A stretch of DNA of 64,000 nt from Hetaerina americana. Lineage: Eukaryota > Arthropoda > Insecta > Odonata > Calopterygidae. Positions 37,501 to 52,500 of the stretch are shown here, one piece after another (within the stretch, counting starts at the first letter, position 1; each line of letters starts with the position of its first letter). The translations under genes and the position numbers were made by a program. Under the pieces are notes generated by a model that saw nothing but the letters and a program-made list of their open reading frames with translations, searched no databases and was not told the origin of the DNA. Location: assembly GCA_022747635.1 (NCBI GenBank), contig JAKTNV010000003.1:47959475-48023474 (forward strand), in the 5' to 3' direction.

Positions 37501-40500
37501 TGTTTCCTCACATTACCAGCAGCAATGGTCAAGGCTGGTGAGGCAATTTGAAGGACCTATCAAAAAATGGCTTCCACCGTGTCTTAAAAGACTGGAAAAT
37601 TGCATTCAATTGGGATTACTTTGAGAAGGAGAATTAAAATTTGGAGAATCACCAAAGGCAAGTTGTTAAAAAATCTGGATGATAAATCTAAAGCTGCCAC
37701 AATGAAAGATGGAAAATGGATTCTTTGAAAAGATTTAAAAATTGAAATAATGCAGCAACAAGGAATCTCACATTCTGGAAGATCACCTGCATGATATCAA
37801 AGGTACTAAGTACATGAGTATTCTGCTCAGCTTCAGGTTCTCATTCCAATGTAAGATTCTTAAAATATTCTGATGCAACAAAAAGTGCAATGACTTTAAA
37901 ATGGTTAAAAAAACACAAGCAAACACAAGGTGCTGCAAAATTCTAAAGATTTTCCTCTGAATTTTGATCATACTTGTTTAAGCATCGGACCCATTCCCAG
38001 CATTTTTCTACCAATTAGCACAAGAGTACAGGAGTTTTTAAATTATTAAAAACCAACCTTCAATAGTCAAAAAATTAATATCTCCTGTCTCATATGCCCT
38101 TGAACTCTACAATACAAAAGATTGATCAAGAAATTCGCAGAAGTGGACAGCAGATGAAATGTCCATCAGTGGTAGAATTAATATTTGTCAAAAGTGAATA
38201 ACTAATATCCTAAATTATAACCAAATACAATTAATACTATCCTTCCAAAGGTACACAAAAACATTTTTGATGCTTACAGTGTATGTAATTATGTACCTAC
38301 ACAGCCAGTGGCCAATGGCACCCTGTAGCCAACACAACCAAATCACAAGTATTCTGATACATTTTCATAACTCATGTATCCACATACACCATAGCCAATT
38401 CACCCCTGTACTCACAAAATGCACCCCTGTAAGCACCAATACACTTGATCATTTTTCTTTTCAGAACTGTTTAATTACACCTAATGCCTTATAATTGATA
38501 CCCTATGTCTTTCATAGATGATAACCCAGTGCAAGGGTAAAAAGAGGCAAAACAATTTCCACTTTCCCGATTATTTATGCCACCGTAAAGTTAAGACCTG
38601 GGGTTGACAGTATTAGCCAGCAGTTTTCTAATATGAAAAGAATATGTATACATTTTTCAGAGTGAATACTAATAGGTAAGGGTCTCCTGAACCTGAATTG
38701 AGTTATCTTTTTGTTTAAAGCCTAAATTTAGTCTAAACTAGCCTTTAAACTAATGAGATTGTATTATCCACCTCAAAGTGCATTCAGAGCCTTCCTGCTA
38801 ATGGATAAAACAGACATTTCATTTTAAGATGATGAGTGCTTCTGTTTTGAAGAAGATAATGAAAGTTTAAGGAAAGTGGTGGACAACAACAAGAAATATC
38901 TGGACATCTTGCATTTGTTATAGGACAAATCAGAGTGCACGGTAACATGTTCAATGAATGACCATTGTTAAACAAATGCTTATCAGACACAATGCTAGCA
39001 TTAAATTAAGTACAGTTTACTTTCAGTTATCTACGCTAATGGATGCATGACGAAGCAAGTAAGACAAAGAGAGATAGTTGAAAAAAAACAGATATGGTTG
39101 CGATATAAAAGAATATGTGAAAAAAACAAATATGGTTGCGATATAAAAGAATATGCATTGAAAATCTCCTTTTTCATTCCACGTGATTAATTTGAATTTT
39201 TAGCAATGGAAAGCACATTTTTTCTGATAGTTGGACCATTTTAGAAGGGTAGAATCATAGTTTAACAAGGACACAGAACTACGATAAAGTGAATAGCAGA
39301 ACGTATTTTTCTTGGAAAGCTAAACCAATCATGTAGCCAACTAAAACAAATGACTGGCAAAAATTGAAATTTAATAATGGATCACTGTTATGAATTCATA
39401 TTCATAAAATAATGCATTGCAGATAATTTATGACTTACTTGTTGCATAGTAAAACTATGTTTTTGCTTGCCTTAAAGAAGAATATGGAATTCTCATGACC
39501 AATGAATGCAAGGGAAACAATAATCAGAAGTGCAGATATACAAAAGTGTTTAAATTAAAATATTAAATATTATCACCAAATTCATATTTTGTGAAATAAA
39601 AAACTTTTAAGAAAGCCCAGGTATTTCAAAATTGTATTTTTTTTAAAGTTAATTAAAATTTCAAAGTGCTAGGAAGAGAGTATTACAGATAAGCCGCAAA
39701 ATAGATGATCCACAAACATGTGATCAAGAGTTAACTGTTTTGAGCACTTTTTGGTTTGCTGGGGTAATAAGCAGCCCACAATGGAAAAACTTAAGTAACC
39801 AGTTACTTAAATAACTGGGATGGTTAAAAGGCAATGAAAATATGTTTTATCATATAATTGCAGAAAATTTTTTCATTACAAAGCCATTAACATGAACAAC
39901 ACAAAAGTGAGAAAACATTTACTCACTTTTTTCTGGGTTGCAGACAATGATTCAACATTAATGAAGAGATTAACATCTGGGTTGTCTTTATGCCATTTAC
40001 ACAGTTTTGTACCTTCATAGTCAATGCATAGGGGCAGTGTACTAATCCATTTTCCGTTCTTCTCTATTGCAAAGGTTAACACCTGGAAAATATAAACATA
40101 ACAGAAATTAGTTTATACATTCTTATACATTATGTTTACTGTACAAAATTGAATACATTACTCTATATGCATCCAATCGGACCAATCCAATTTGCAAGTG
40201 AAATATAAAATTGTAGGTGACAATGAAGCATATATCATTTATGATGAGCAGTAAATAGGTAAAGGTGTTTACTCCACACTCCTCTTCAAATTCCCTTTCG
40301 TTATCCAGGTTTCCCAAGAAATTTTTTTGAGTTTTCAACAATTTTTTACAGGTTTCCCTAAATTCTCCACTTAAACAAGAATGCTCATAGCATTGAAGGA
40401 ACCACTAATCGCGTAGCATTAAGGCTTCTATCTACAATCACTAATCAATGTAAAACTAGAACATAACTCACAATCACTATTCCAAATATTGGTTAATCAC

Positions 40501-43500
40501 CACCACTTAACTCCTGAGATGACAGAATAGTCAAAATAGTGGAAAGCAAAGGGCGAACCTGCTCCAAAAAAGGTGAAGACAATTCCATCAGCCGGGAAGG
40601 TGATGGTGACTGTTTTATGGGATAGGCATGGAATTATATTCATCAGTTATCTTCAAAAAGGTAAAACAATAATGGGAAAGAATTACACATCATAAATTGA
40701 CCAGCTGAAGGTAGAAATAGCAAAAAAACAACTTTTAAAGAAGAAGATAGGGTTCTTTTCTTTCAGGAAAACGCACCTGCTCACACCTAGGCAGTTGCCA
40801 TGGCTCAAATTAAGGAATTACACTTTGAATTGGTGGCCCACTCATTTAATTCATAAGATCTGGTCCCCAACAACTTTTTCCTGTTTCCAAACCTCAATAT
40901 TTCACTTGGAGAACAGAGCTTTTCCTTGGATGAGGAGGTTATCGCATTCGTAAATGACTATTTTACAGAGAAAGATCTCAAAATGGTAAGTCAACAATCA
41001 AAACACAATATCAATGGCTCAGTTGGGGTTTGAACGGTAATTCCTGAGTTAACTGAAAGGCTTGTTTCCTACTGAGCTGCATGGTTCAACTTAAATCATG
41101 AGCAGGTTTCAAATTGGAAAAATAAGCTCAAAATTAGCTGTAGGTTCAGATCATTTTATAAACTATTATGGTGGTTCAATCCACTGAAATCATTATAATG
41201 ACTGCCCATTTATGGTTTGAGGGCATAGACAGTTTCAGTGTAATACAATTTTTTTGAAAAAATTAAAATATGACATTAGTGGAAGTAGGTATACAACCAG
41301 TAGTAACAGTAATGTCCGAATATCAAAATCAAAAAACAAGTTACACAAGAACTAAGCCACCCTGATCCTAGTTTAATAGAGTTAATTAAATGATCTGAGT
41401 CTACAGCTAATTTTCAGCTTAGTTTTCCAATTTGAAAGCTTCTCAATGTTTAAGTTGAACCATGCTACTAAGTAGATAACAGACCTTTTAGCTAACTCAG
41501 GGATCACAGTTCAAACCCCAACCAAAACAGATGCTATGTCATCATAGTTGACTTTCCATTTTCACTTTGTAGTGCTATGTGACCTCAGTCATCAGTCACC
41601 TTAAAATTTGCAACTGCAACTTATTGCAGAGATGAACATTTGAACATTCAAGACTTGAATGAAAGCTCAGAGCTGGAATAAGAATAAAAAGGATTGCAAT
41701 TACTGATATCTTTATTTCCACCGCAATGTAACTGAATACAATAATACAAATCCCAAATGACTTCATTATATAACTAATGCTCAAGTCTCGTGACAACTCT
41801 CCTGGTCATTGATGTATTTTTTTCTAGTCCAATAAGGCAAATACATTTTTCACAACTACTTGAGCCAGACTAATGTACCTGGAAGAACGATGCACCCAAA
41901 AGTTATCATATATTGTAACCATAGTGTCCAGCAGAAAATTTCAATTTATTTAACTGTGAGGCATATAAAAAATTTATAAACTGTAAGATATTGTTGCAAA
42001 TTATATGGAACATTTAAGAAGTTCAAGAATGTACAAGAATGTTTTCAGCACCATTCATTAGATGCTAAGAAGAGCACATGCAGAACAGTACATATATACA
42101 GGTATGCATAAGAGATAAATGCAAAAGAAGTATGTAATAGTAGGTTAATATAAATAATTATTGAAAGAATGGAAATTAACTTTCATTGTATAAAATAAGG
42201 CTAATCTTTGACTATCTGGCCCAGATTTTAACAGCAACAAGATTAATAGAACATCCAAACAACAGACAAACAATGGGTGTGACATGATGGATATTCTCCC
42301 AAAATCTCTCTCATAAAGCTGCTCATTCAACGCCAACAAAAGGCTAGCAAAAGGTAATATTTTTTCACAAATAGATTTGAACAGCAGAGTTCAAGAAGAA
42401 ACTTCCAGTAGATATGCTAAATTTAGAAAAACAAGGTTCTCTTTTCTACATGAAGTTGAACCATTAATAGCTTTCTTCTACAATTATGATGTGTATGAAG
42501 AATTACCACAGGAGAAAAACATAATGCCTTTAATTTAATTCCATCAATAATAAGGGCTGCTTTGACAATAATGAATGCATTTTAAGGATCTAAATAATTA
42601 AGTTTATCAATGAATAATACATGTACTTATAGTTTCATTACAAACCTGTTTCAGAGTCTGTGAGAACCACGAATAAAAATGGCACCGTCGGCTACATATT
42701 TGAATGCTCTCTCTGGAACCTGCCTGGCCAAAACGGATTGATTGCATTGTGTCATTGCATATTAAGTATCTGGTAACCAGAATCATACACCTGAAAAAAT
42801 AAAGTAACACATATGAGCTGAGTGAGAATAAAACTCTAAAATAACACTAGGATGAATTCATTCACCGAGGACTATTTTCTGCACTTATTTATTGTCATTC
42901 ATTTATTCTCTGCATATATTAACACATGGTGTAATATCTTTCTGAGGCAGGAAAATTTCCTACTTATTACCTCAATTTGTTAAACTTTTAGCAAAGTAAT
43001 TTTATTTTTATACAGATATTTTGTTTTTCTCATCCAAAAAGGTCTCATAACTACAGTGCATGTATTGCAATATTCATAAATAATGAAAATTATCAGCATA
43101 TTTTACAGTATTAATGGGGACAATGATATATAGGAATCCTGCAAAGGAATGGTACATATATGCATGTGCTAAAAAGTGTGACACCATGTAGTAGTAGTAT
43201 TTAGGGGAGGCGACCGACAGCTGAGGTCATTTGCGCCATTGGGATGGACAGGAAAGGATGAAGGGTGGAGAGAAACCTGGCGTTGGCATTAGCCTACTCT
43301 TTGCGAAAGGCGCCAAGGGGTCCGCAGCTTAACGCCCCATCCGACGGACGGCGTACTCACTCAAAGTGCCCTCCACAAAGCACCTCAAGTAGGGATCGAG
43401 ATACCGCTGAAAAATAATCAACACCGCCGGGATTTGAACCCGAGCCCTCTTGGTGGGAAGCCAGTACGATAGCCACCGCACCAATCCCGGTCCCCGACAC

Positions 43501-46500
43501 CATGTAACTTAATTCAAAATGTAGTCAGAGTGCCAACAGGTACAGGTACATACATACTTTTTGCAACAAGCACTTATTTATTTAATGACTTTGTTGGGGT
43601 AAGATTGGCACTTAATAGTCCCATTTTCCAACTATACTTTAAATATTACATTGGAGGCAATTACGAACACCATTTTCATTGATATTTGCCAAAATTAAGT
43701 CTGACTCTTGAAATATTTCAATTTTTAAGGCTTAAATTGGAATCCACAAGGTGCAATACAAGAAATTTCTTCATATCTTGCCAAAAGTTTACGGTATGCA
43801 ATCAATGTATATGCATTTGTAAGAAGTTTTTCTTACCTGCTATTTGAAGCTGCTTTTTCATCTTCAGACATTGATTTAAGAACATCCTTCCATAGCTGCA
43901 TGGACATGAAAAATGTATGGGCAGGAGCTGCTCCAAAATGGATTGTCACAGGTTTGCAAAAAATGTTGAAAGCTGCAGTTTTGAACTCTGAGCTACCAGT
44001 ATCTATTAAAGTCATCTGCGCCTATGATATACAAATTAAGTTTCAATAATGAGATTACATTTATTGCTATGACGGCAGAAATTATTTTTAAGAGACTTTG
44101 TACTTGGATAAAATCATTCGTGAAGTGTCCTCTACCAAACTACTCAGGAACTACCAGTTTTCCAGAATGGTAGACACCATTATTGAGTAAAGAATGGAAT
44201 GATTAAATTTCTTTACTCTATAATACCATGCATTTGTAAAAAGCAAATTACTTACTAAATAACAATCATCATGATTCTAAATAAACATAGTCATAATATT
44301 TATTTATCATCAGATGATAATATACCACAAAATTTGTCATAAAATATTAAAAGCACAGAAAAGAGTACCCATTTTCATAATTATATCCATTTTACTTGAA
44401 TAACAAGTCCCTAGGGTCAGTCTCGAGAAATTCATAGACAGTAAAAAGGCTTAGCTGATAGCCAAAAAAAAGCTTCTGAATGCTGAAATAATAGTGCACC
44501 ATGCAGAAGAAGGTAGTTCAGTAAACAGTGATGCATTACACAGACTCCTGGGTCTTAGCCAAGGGAGAATATGATGAATTGATCAAATATCTGTTTCTTA
44601 TTTTGAGTATAAATCATTATGTTGATCCATTTATCAATTAATAACAATAAGAAGGACATCCGCGACATTAAATATCCACAATAAAACAATGTGGCATTTA
44701 ATGATTAAATCCATACTTCATGCCACCCACATTGGGAAATTCCAAACATTTTCTTAATAAATATTTTACAGAGTACATGGTGCATTACTAGGAGCATTGC
44801 TCATAACAGGTATAATCCTTTTTTGGATTTTGAAGATTATGCCCAGATAGGAAGGAGAACCTGAAAAGAAAATACTAAAAGTAACACAAAAATAAAATTC
44901 ATCATAATAAATAGGTATAAGGACCACAAAATTTACAGAATGTCTAATATTTCTTATGTGGGACTTAACTTTAATTTCTATTTGATTTGAAATGTGTTCC
45001 TCTACGAGATGTTAATATTCCACTACTTGCTTGAGAGAATGTTTACATGTAACAACCTGCATTAATTAGTGGGACTGTGATTTCCCACACAGAGAGTTAT
45101 TCGCATGACGAGCAAAAATATTTGTCTCAAAAATGACTTGTTTAACGAGCATCTTTTCATAAAGCGAGTGACAAGGAGAAAATTTCACGGATTCATAGCA
45201 CAACTGCTAATGCAGTTTGTCTCTAGCAATCGTTCCACCAGTATCTTAGCATCGCCAGCAATCACACATTTTTTCCAAACTTACGTATAAACATAGGTTT
45301 TTTTGGGCAAATTTTAATAATATTTTGTGCTAATAGTTTTAAAATTGACCCCTAAGGAAAGTCCGTCAGAAGAAAACCATAAGTGAATAAAAATAAAAAA
45401 TAACAGTTGAAACGATAAGCAGTCATTGAAAATCAAAAAGAAGGTGTGAGCATGGCTGATCTATTACAAACATCAATAATCGGTTGACAAATGAACCATT
45501 GGCCTTTTCTTCAAGTACAAGACTATGGAGATGGATGCTTCAAAGAGAGTGACTAGAGTATTTACACAACAATTACGTATTCTCAACCATATTGAAAGGT
45601 CACTTTTCATATGCATTAAGGAAAACAAATTGTAATGCAACTCAATTAATGAAAATATAATTTGTGAGAAGGGGAAAGTGATTTTCGCCGATCTCATTGA
45701 TAAGATGTCTGAATAATCAATGACCAAACAAGTAGTTAAAGGGAGCCATAAGTGGTTCGAGAAGTAAAGGAGAAGAACCATTACAGATGAGGATGTATTG
45801 CCTGAGCAACAGGCTATGAAAAGTATTCTCAAATTGCTATTTTGCACAAATCCAAGTGGAAATTTGAAAATTAAATCCCTGCTTATTTACATTCAGAAAC
45901 TCCATGAGCCTTCAAGAAGTGTTTAGCTCAAAACAGTAGGTTAAATGAGATGTGAAGGTCACCTGAAACTTTTGCATCATACCATGTGTATTACGCATTG
46001 CCCTAATAAGGCAATGGCAATGCAAACCATAAATGTAATTAACTATCATTTTTAGTTGCATTTTTGCCAAAATTTGAAACATTGGCAAAAACAAATGCCT
46101 CTTTCAGAAAGACAGCTTTCTAGTTTAATTTATCTTTTTTTGCACGAAACAAATCATCGTATTTTACATAATATATGTAAAAATTTGTATCACTGAATGA
46201 GTTTTTCGCTTGACCAGAAAGATTGAGGAATGGATTATGCTCTAAAATATTTTATCATAAAAGCATTATTATCATTTGGTAATTTGATTCAATACTACAA
46301 TTTCATTTGCTATATAATGGCCTCAAGACTTGGTGTCCTGAGTATTGGGCAAAAGTTAATGATGACATTTATAGACTTTTTTGATGAATTATATCACATC
46401 TTGGGAGTAATATACGTCAACTTTTCTATTCCTGACTTTTCAGGTCTCTATGCACATGTTTAATTTAAATCACTTTTGAGAGTTAATGAATACATTTATA

Positions 46501-49500
46501 CCTGGAAATATTTGTTGGACGTTTTCGCCTCCAACAATTTTCGTAAATTATAATAATAATAATAATACATTTATTTGTCCGGAGATTTGTTGCATATTCA
46601 TACATACACAAATATAGGACACGTCAAATATAATTTTCACAATTTCACAATAGAAGAGATACAATATATATATATATACATACCAATACACTAGTATAAT
46701 TACATATCAATTGTTTAAGCCGGAATTGACGCATTGCGACAATTCAAGGTATTCATTTACAGAATAGAACATATTATTTTTTAAAAGGTTAAACAGCTTT
46801 TTCTTGAAAACAGGTACTTTTGTTTCATATTTGATTTCATGGGGAAGTTTATTGAATAACCTTAAGCCCATTGCTTTGGGCCCATGGGCAGTATTGTGTG
46901 TCCTGACAAATGGTTGGTGCAGGTCATTGCAGGTCCTTGTGTAGTGACTATGGTAATTGTGGTTGGACTTGTAATGGGAAATATTACCCTTTGCATGTAA
47001 GATGACATTAAATATATATATGCAAGGTACTGGTAATAAACCAAGTCTTTTGAAGAGAAGTTTACATGGTGCATCGCAAGGAGCATTGCTCATAATGCGT
47101 ATAATCCTCTTTTGGATTTTGAAGATTATGCCCACATGGGGAGAGGAACCCCAGAAGAGGATACTGAAAGTAACACGAGAATAAAATTCACCATAGTAAA
47201 TGGATAGAAGGACCTCTAAATTTACAGAATATCTAATATTTCTAATAAGGAAGCATAGGGAGCTTAACTTGCTGCGTAATTTGAAAATATGTTCCTCCCA
47301 AGACATGTTTTTCTGCAGGATTACTCCCAGGAATTGGGTACTGGAATTTTGGGGAATGCTCTACATCTACTGAGATTGCAGATGAAACTTTCTTTTTATT
47401 AGTAAAATCAATCAGGCTGGACTTATTTATATTGGGTTTTAGAAAGTTATGAAGACACCATTCATTGAAAATCTGAGCTACTTCGGCTGCTCTTTCTGTC
47501 AAGCTGTCTACTGAGGAGGCTGATACAATGATATTTGTATCATCAGCATACAGTATTGGGTCTATCCCCTTAATGAGCTTAAGATTGTCTGGGAGATCAT
47601 TGATATAGATTAAAAATAAAATAGGACCAAGTACAGAACCCTGGGGAACACCCAGTGTTACTTCTCTACCAGGGGAAACAAATTTGGAGCCATTTCTTGA
47701 GAGCTCAACATACTGATGCCGTTCACTTAGATAAGATTCAATCCATTTGTAGGGCGTGCCTCTTATACCATAGCATTTCAGTTTATATAGGAGTAACTGA
47801 TGATTGACGAAGTCAAAAGCTTTACTGAAATCGAAAAATAATCCTAAAGTTTCAGTTCTATTATCCAATCCTGAAAGTATTTGATTCACCATGTGATATG
47901 TGGCTGTTGTAGTGGACCTTGTTTTCCTAAATCCATGTTGAGATGTGGATAATAGCTTATATGTCTCAAGATATGATACAAGACGTTGATAAAAAACTAT
48001 TTCAAATATTTTCCCCAGCTGGTTTAACAGGGATATTGGTCTATAAGAATTCATTGCCATTTTGCAACCTTTCCCTTTGTATATTGGCACAATTTTTGCT
48101 GATTTAAGGGGGCTCGGGAAAATTCCAGTTTTTAGGGATTCATTAATTAAGAAGAGCAGCTGATCCTTAATAACATTAAACAACCTTTTTATGACTATCC
48201 CTGGGATGTCATCTAATCCAGGACTAAATTTGTTAGGTAATTTATTGATTACGTTGGTCAGTTCCATGGCTGAACATGGGAATATATATAATGAATGGCA
48301 TGAGTTAGGAATTTGAGAATAATTAGCTGAATTGACTGAAACTGTGGGATTTTGATGGGATAGATAGAAATCATTCAGGATGGAGGCCATTTTAGAGTAA
48401 TCTGATATAGCATTACCAGCGGAGTCCTGCAGTTGAAGATCTTGTACATGATGTGGACCCTTGGATTCGTTAATAATTTTCCAAATCTCTCTAGATTTAT
48501 TGTCTGCATTGGTAAGTCTAAGGTTGTTGAAAGATTTTTTGGCATGTTGTAAGGTTTGGCGATAACTTTTCTTGAGTACTGAGTATTCTTGGCGATCTGC
48601 TGGATTTGATTTACTTTTGTAATACACTGCGGCATCTTTCATTTTCTTTGAAAGCCAACGAATTTCATCAGAGACCCACTGACTTTTGTAGTTAACAGAA
48701 GAGCTTTTGTTTTTTGTATGCTTCAGGACACGGGGAAACGGGGACACGGGGTATAATTCTTCCATTATACTATAACTAGCATTTTAAACATAATTACACA
48801 ACTCATGAACTTGCCAATAATAGATGCATTGAAGAATTAACAATAGCGCATTTTAATATTGAAATATAAGTAAAAATTACTTCAAATGTAATTTTGCTTA
48901 GGGAGGAAATGTAAAGGCACTAATGGATTTGAAATATGTGTAACATTACATTACATTTGGATTCCAGGCCAACACTAAATAAAATTAAAATGAAAAGAAA
49001 TTTTTTTATTTCATATCACTTGATTGTTTAATTAATTTTAACAAAACATGTTCGGTAATTCTATTGTATTAAATGAAAATGTTCGTGTTATATAATGGCT
49101 TAATTTCAGTAAAAAAGTGACATGTTAACTTCTAAAAAAGCTTTCTTAAAATTATTTGTTTTGATAATATATTTTTATGTCAAAAGTATATTCTCAGTTA
49201 AGTTCCTTTTATTGCCTATTAAGTCTTTTGCATAAACGTGATATGAAAACTATACGTCTATTGGATTCTAAATAAACATTTAAAAAGTCATTGTTTTTAA
49301 TTTAATTATTTCAATGTTCCTCATTTGGTTCTTTTTTTTATGATTTTGATTATTATTTTAAAGCTACTGAATGGGGGGGGGGGGGGGGGTTGAGTCTAGG
49401 CTTATGAATCCAAGTTTGGGATACACTGCTCTAGTTCATTAATATTTTTCAAATTTTTATCGAATGACCTCAGTATAAGCATTTGATCTAGAACTCACAT

Positions 49501-52500
49501 ATAATAGATACAGGTAGGATCATGTAGACAGGTTATCTTTGTAAAAGGAAGATTAGGTAACTCCATGGCTAATTCAAGATCACTCTTTCTTTCTTAAAGA
49601 TCAACTTGGTTTACAGCTATTTCCAGACTAAGCTACGAATTATGCTAGGATCCAGTTGTTAACTGCAGCATCACAGGTTGCAATATTGAAATAGATCATA
49701 TTTATGGTTTACTGTAAAAATTTAAGTTACATTTTGAATTCGTAAGTATCTAAAAAATAGTTTGGAGAGGAAAATTAATTTTGAATAAGAATTGAAAGCA
49801 TTCAAAGAACTCTAAAAAGAGTTTCAAATAGGCGCTGGTATGTTTTGTACTTAAAATATACTAAAATTGGAACCTCTTCCAATTCTCACATATTAACCCA
49901 TTAAAAATATACCATTTTCATGGTTCATTTATAGAAAATTTGGAGTGGACTTTTTATCTTTTTATAAGCCTAACTGAAGTGTTGATGGCATCTGCATACC
50001 CATAAGTTTCAAAATGCTCTTGTATCAGTGAACTTATGAATTACATCCCTTAGGTACATGAAAAAATCTCACCAAAAATTACCTACCTCAGCTAGGAAAG
50101 GTTCAACCACACACTGTTGAGTTAGGAATGCATAATCAATGACATCCAACCTGAAGTGACTCTTGAAGTTGGCTACCAGTAAAGCAGGGTGCTCTCCACT
50201 CTTTTGGAGGGGTTCTTTGATCCCAAGAAACATTTCAACCCCATCAATGGACACTGAGCAAAATGGCTGGCAATCAGGCATTGCATCATCATACTGAAAT
50301 ATATTTAGTGCCTTCGGCAACCCTGTTAAATAAATAATAATGTGTCACATGTATGCAGCATTATGAAAAAAAATCATCCTCAAGATTTATTAAGATTATA
50401 GTTTAGAGTTATTTGAATTGTATTGTTAGATAGACATGAAATAATGTGTTTTACATATCCTGGGCACATCAAATGAAGAAAAATTACAATGCATTGGACT
50501 AATACTTCTAAGGAAATAAGAGATGAAAGTAGAGGTGCCAACCCTCAACTGCCAAATGATCAGTGACACATGATGTTCACAACATACAAATTCTTGAAAT
50601 ACATCAATAAGTATGTAATTACAAGTTACTTTCCAATATTTTAAACTTGGGAACCACTAATGAATGTTACTGAAAATGTATTATTTTGGTAAAATAATAT
50701 CAGCCACAATGGAACTATATTTCTACTGCCAATTAGTGAAAAATTGTCTCTGCACTAATTAATTACCATTGTAAACAAAGAACACTCAAATTTTGAACCT
50801 AAATTTCTTCAAGAGATTATTAACTTAGCTCTAACAAAATAAACTGTAAGATGCCAGTTAAAATCCATCCTCATACCATTGTGTACCATAATCTAAGAAC
50901 CTACATGACTTTTTATCAGCTGTCTTTTGCGCTTCTCTAACCAAACCACTTAAACCAGAACAATGTACCTAAGAAGTGAAACAGGCACATAAGGTACTGT
51001 CCAAATAGTAATCCTAGGATAATTATTATAATTTTGTTTACATACGTATGCTCCACAAAAAGTTTTCTAAATGTAAGACTGCACATTATGTGTAGCAACG
51101 AAAGTGCAGTGTTATAATCAATGTTTTGTCAGGCAATAATATATACTTTTAAATAATTTTTTTCAGTTAATGCCTTTTGACTGAGGCAATGATTAAGCAG
51201 ACATTTTTACAAAAAATAAAAATCACAATCATGACTTATAGAATGAAAAGATTATATTGCTACCAGATTGGAATACTGCCATCACGTTTTTTAAAAAGTC
51301 TCCAGCTGCAGTTACAAGCTGTCATCCATTTTTAGCATGGATTAGTATATTATACCCACTTATTAATATATGCATCATATATTCTGTATATTATCTATTT
51401 CTATCATAATTGAGCATTAGAGATTTTAATACACACTTACTCTTTATTACATGAGTAAGATGATTGGAAAATGTGATTCGAAAAGATGTCAAGTTCAAAG
51501 ATGCTTCTAGAGTTGGTATGAGACTTGGAGAAAAATATGAGTCCACTCTCATACATCCAACAAGGCTGCGTGGTGACATGGTTACTTGTTCACGGGGAAT
51601 GCCATCTTCCCTAAAGTAGTAATAATATCCATAAAAATAGAAAAATTAAGTACTTTAGAAAACATGATCACTGAAAACACAAAATAATGCCCAATCGACA
51701 TATATAAATAAATTTCTAAAATTTCAAGCATATGGGTTTAAAAATGATGTTCACATGAAGTATGATCTTGTGCTTTCCCTGCCAATTGCTGTGGAAAAGG
51801 CTATTTGGGTCTTCCACCGGGTCATCGTCATCATTAGCCCGGAGGAAGGATAGCAATTTATTTTCCGAAACCTTGGCATTATTGATGGAGGAACTGACCA
51901 GGTGGAAGACCCGAATAGCTTTACCACAAATGTTCACATCATTATCATTAATCGTTTATAATAACCATGAGATAAGGTAATGATGAAATTTGTATCATGA
52001 ACTTATAAAAGTGGATTGATATGAATGGTTAGAGGAACAAAGTTAGGAATGCCATTGATACATAATAGAAACAAAAGAGGATTTAGGACTGAGCAATTAA
52101 CTATGATTTCAGAGGGTTATAGGAGAGAAGAAATTTTATCACCATTAGAAATAAAAAAAACAAAATGGCTCCTATAAGATTCTAACCAAAATACAGATAT
52201 GCCACTCATACTATGGTAACAGAGATTCTTCAGAAGAATCTTACAGCAAACTTTGTTACATGCTTTATAGAGGGTAGTGAGGGTGAAATGTATGGAGTTA
52301 TTTCTCCATTGTTTTCAATGGTCAAGAGTTGATGTCATCCAGTAAGGAATGAATGAGATTTAAACATGGATAACTGAATAACTACATTTTAAAAATGTGC
52401 GGGACTTCATACATATGCTAGGAAGTGGCAAGGTAATACACTTACTAGCAAATAGTGAATATTTATTATGAGGGTGAAGAACTGGTGCATTCTCCTGTAT

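Noticed and set aside
48375..48635. Second minus-strand ORF inside LINE-B
   Set aside because: Alternative-frame shadow of the RT linker region.
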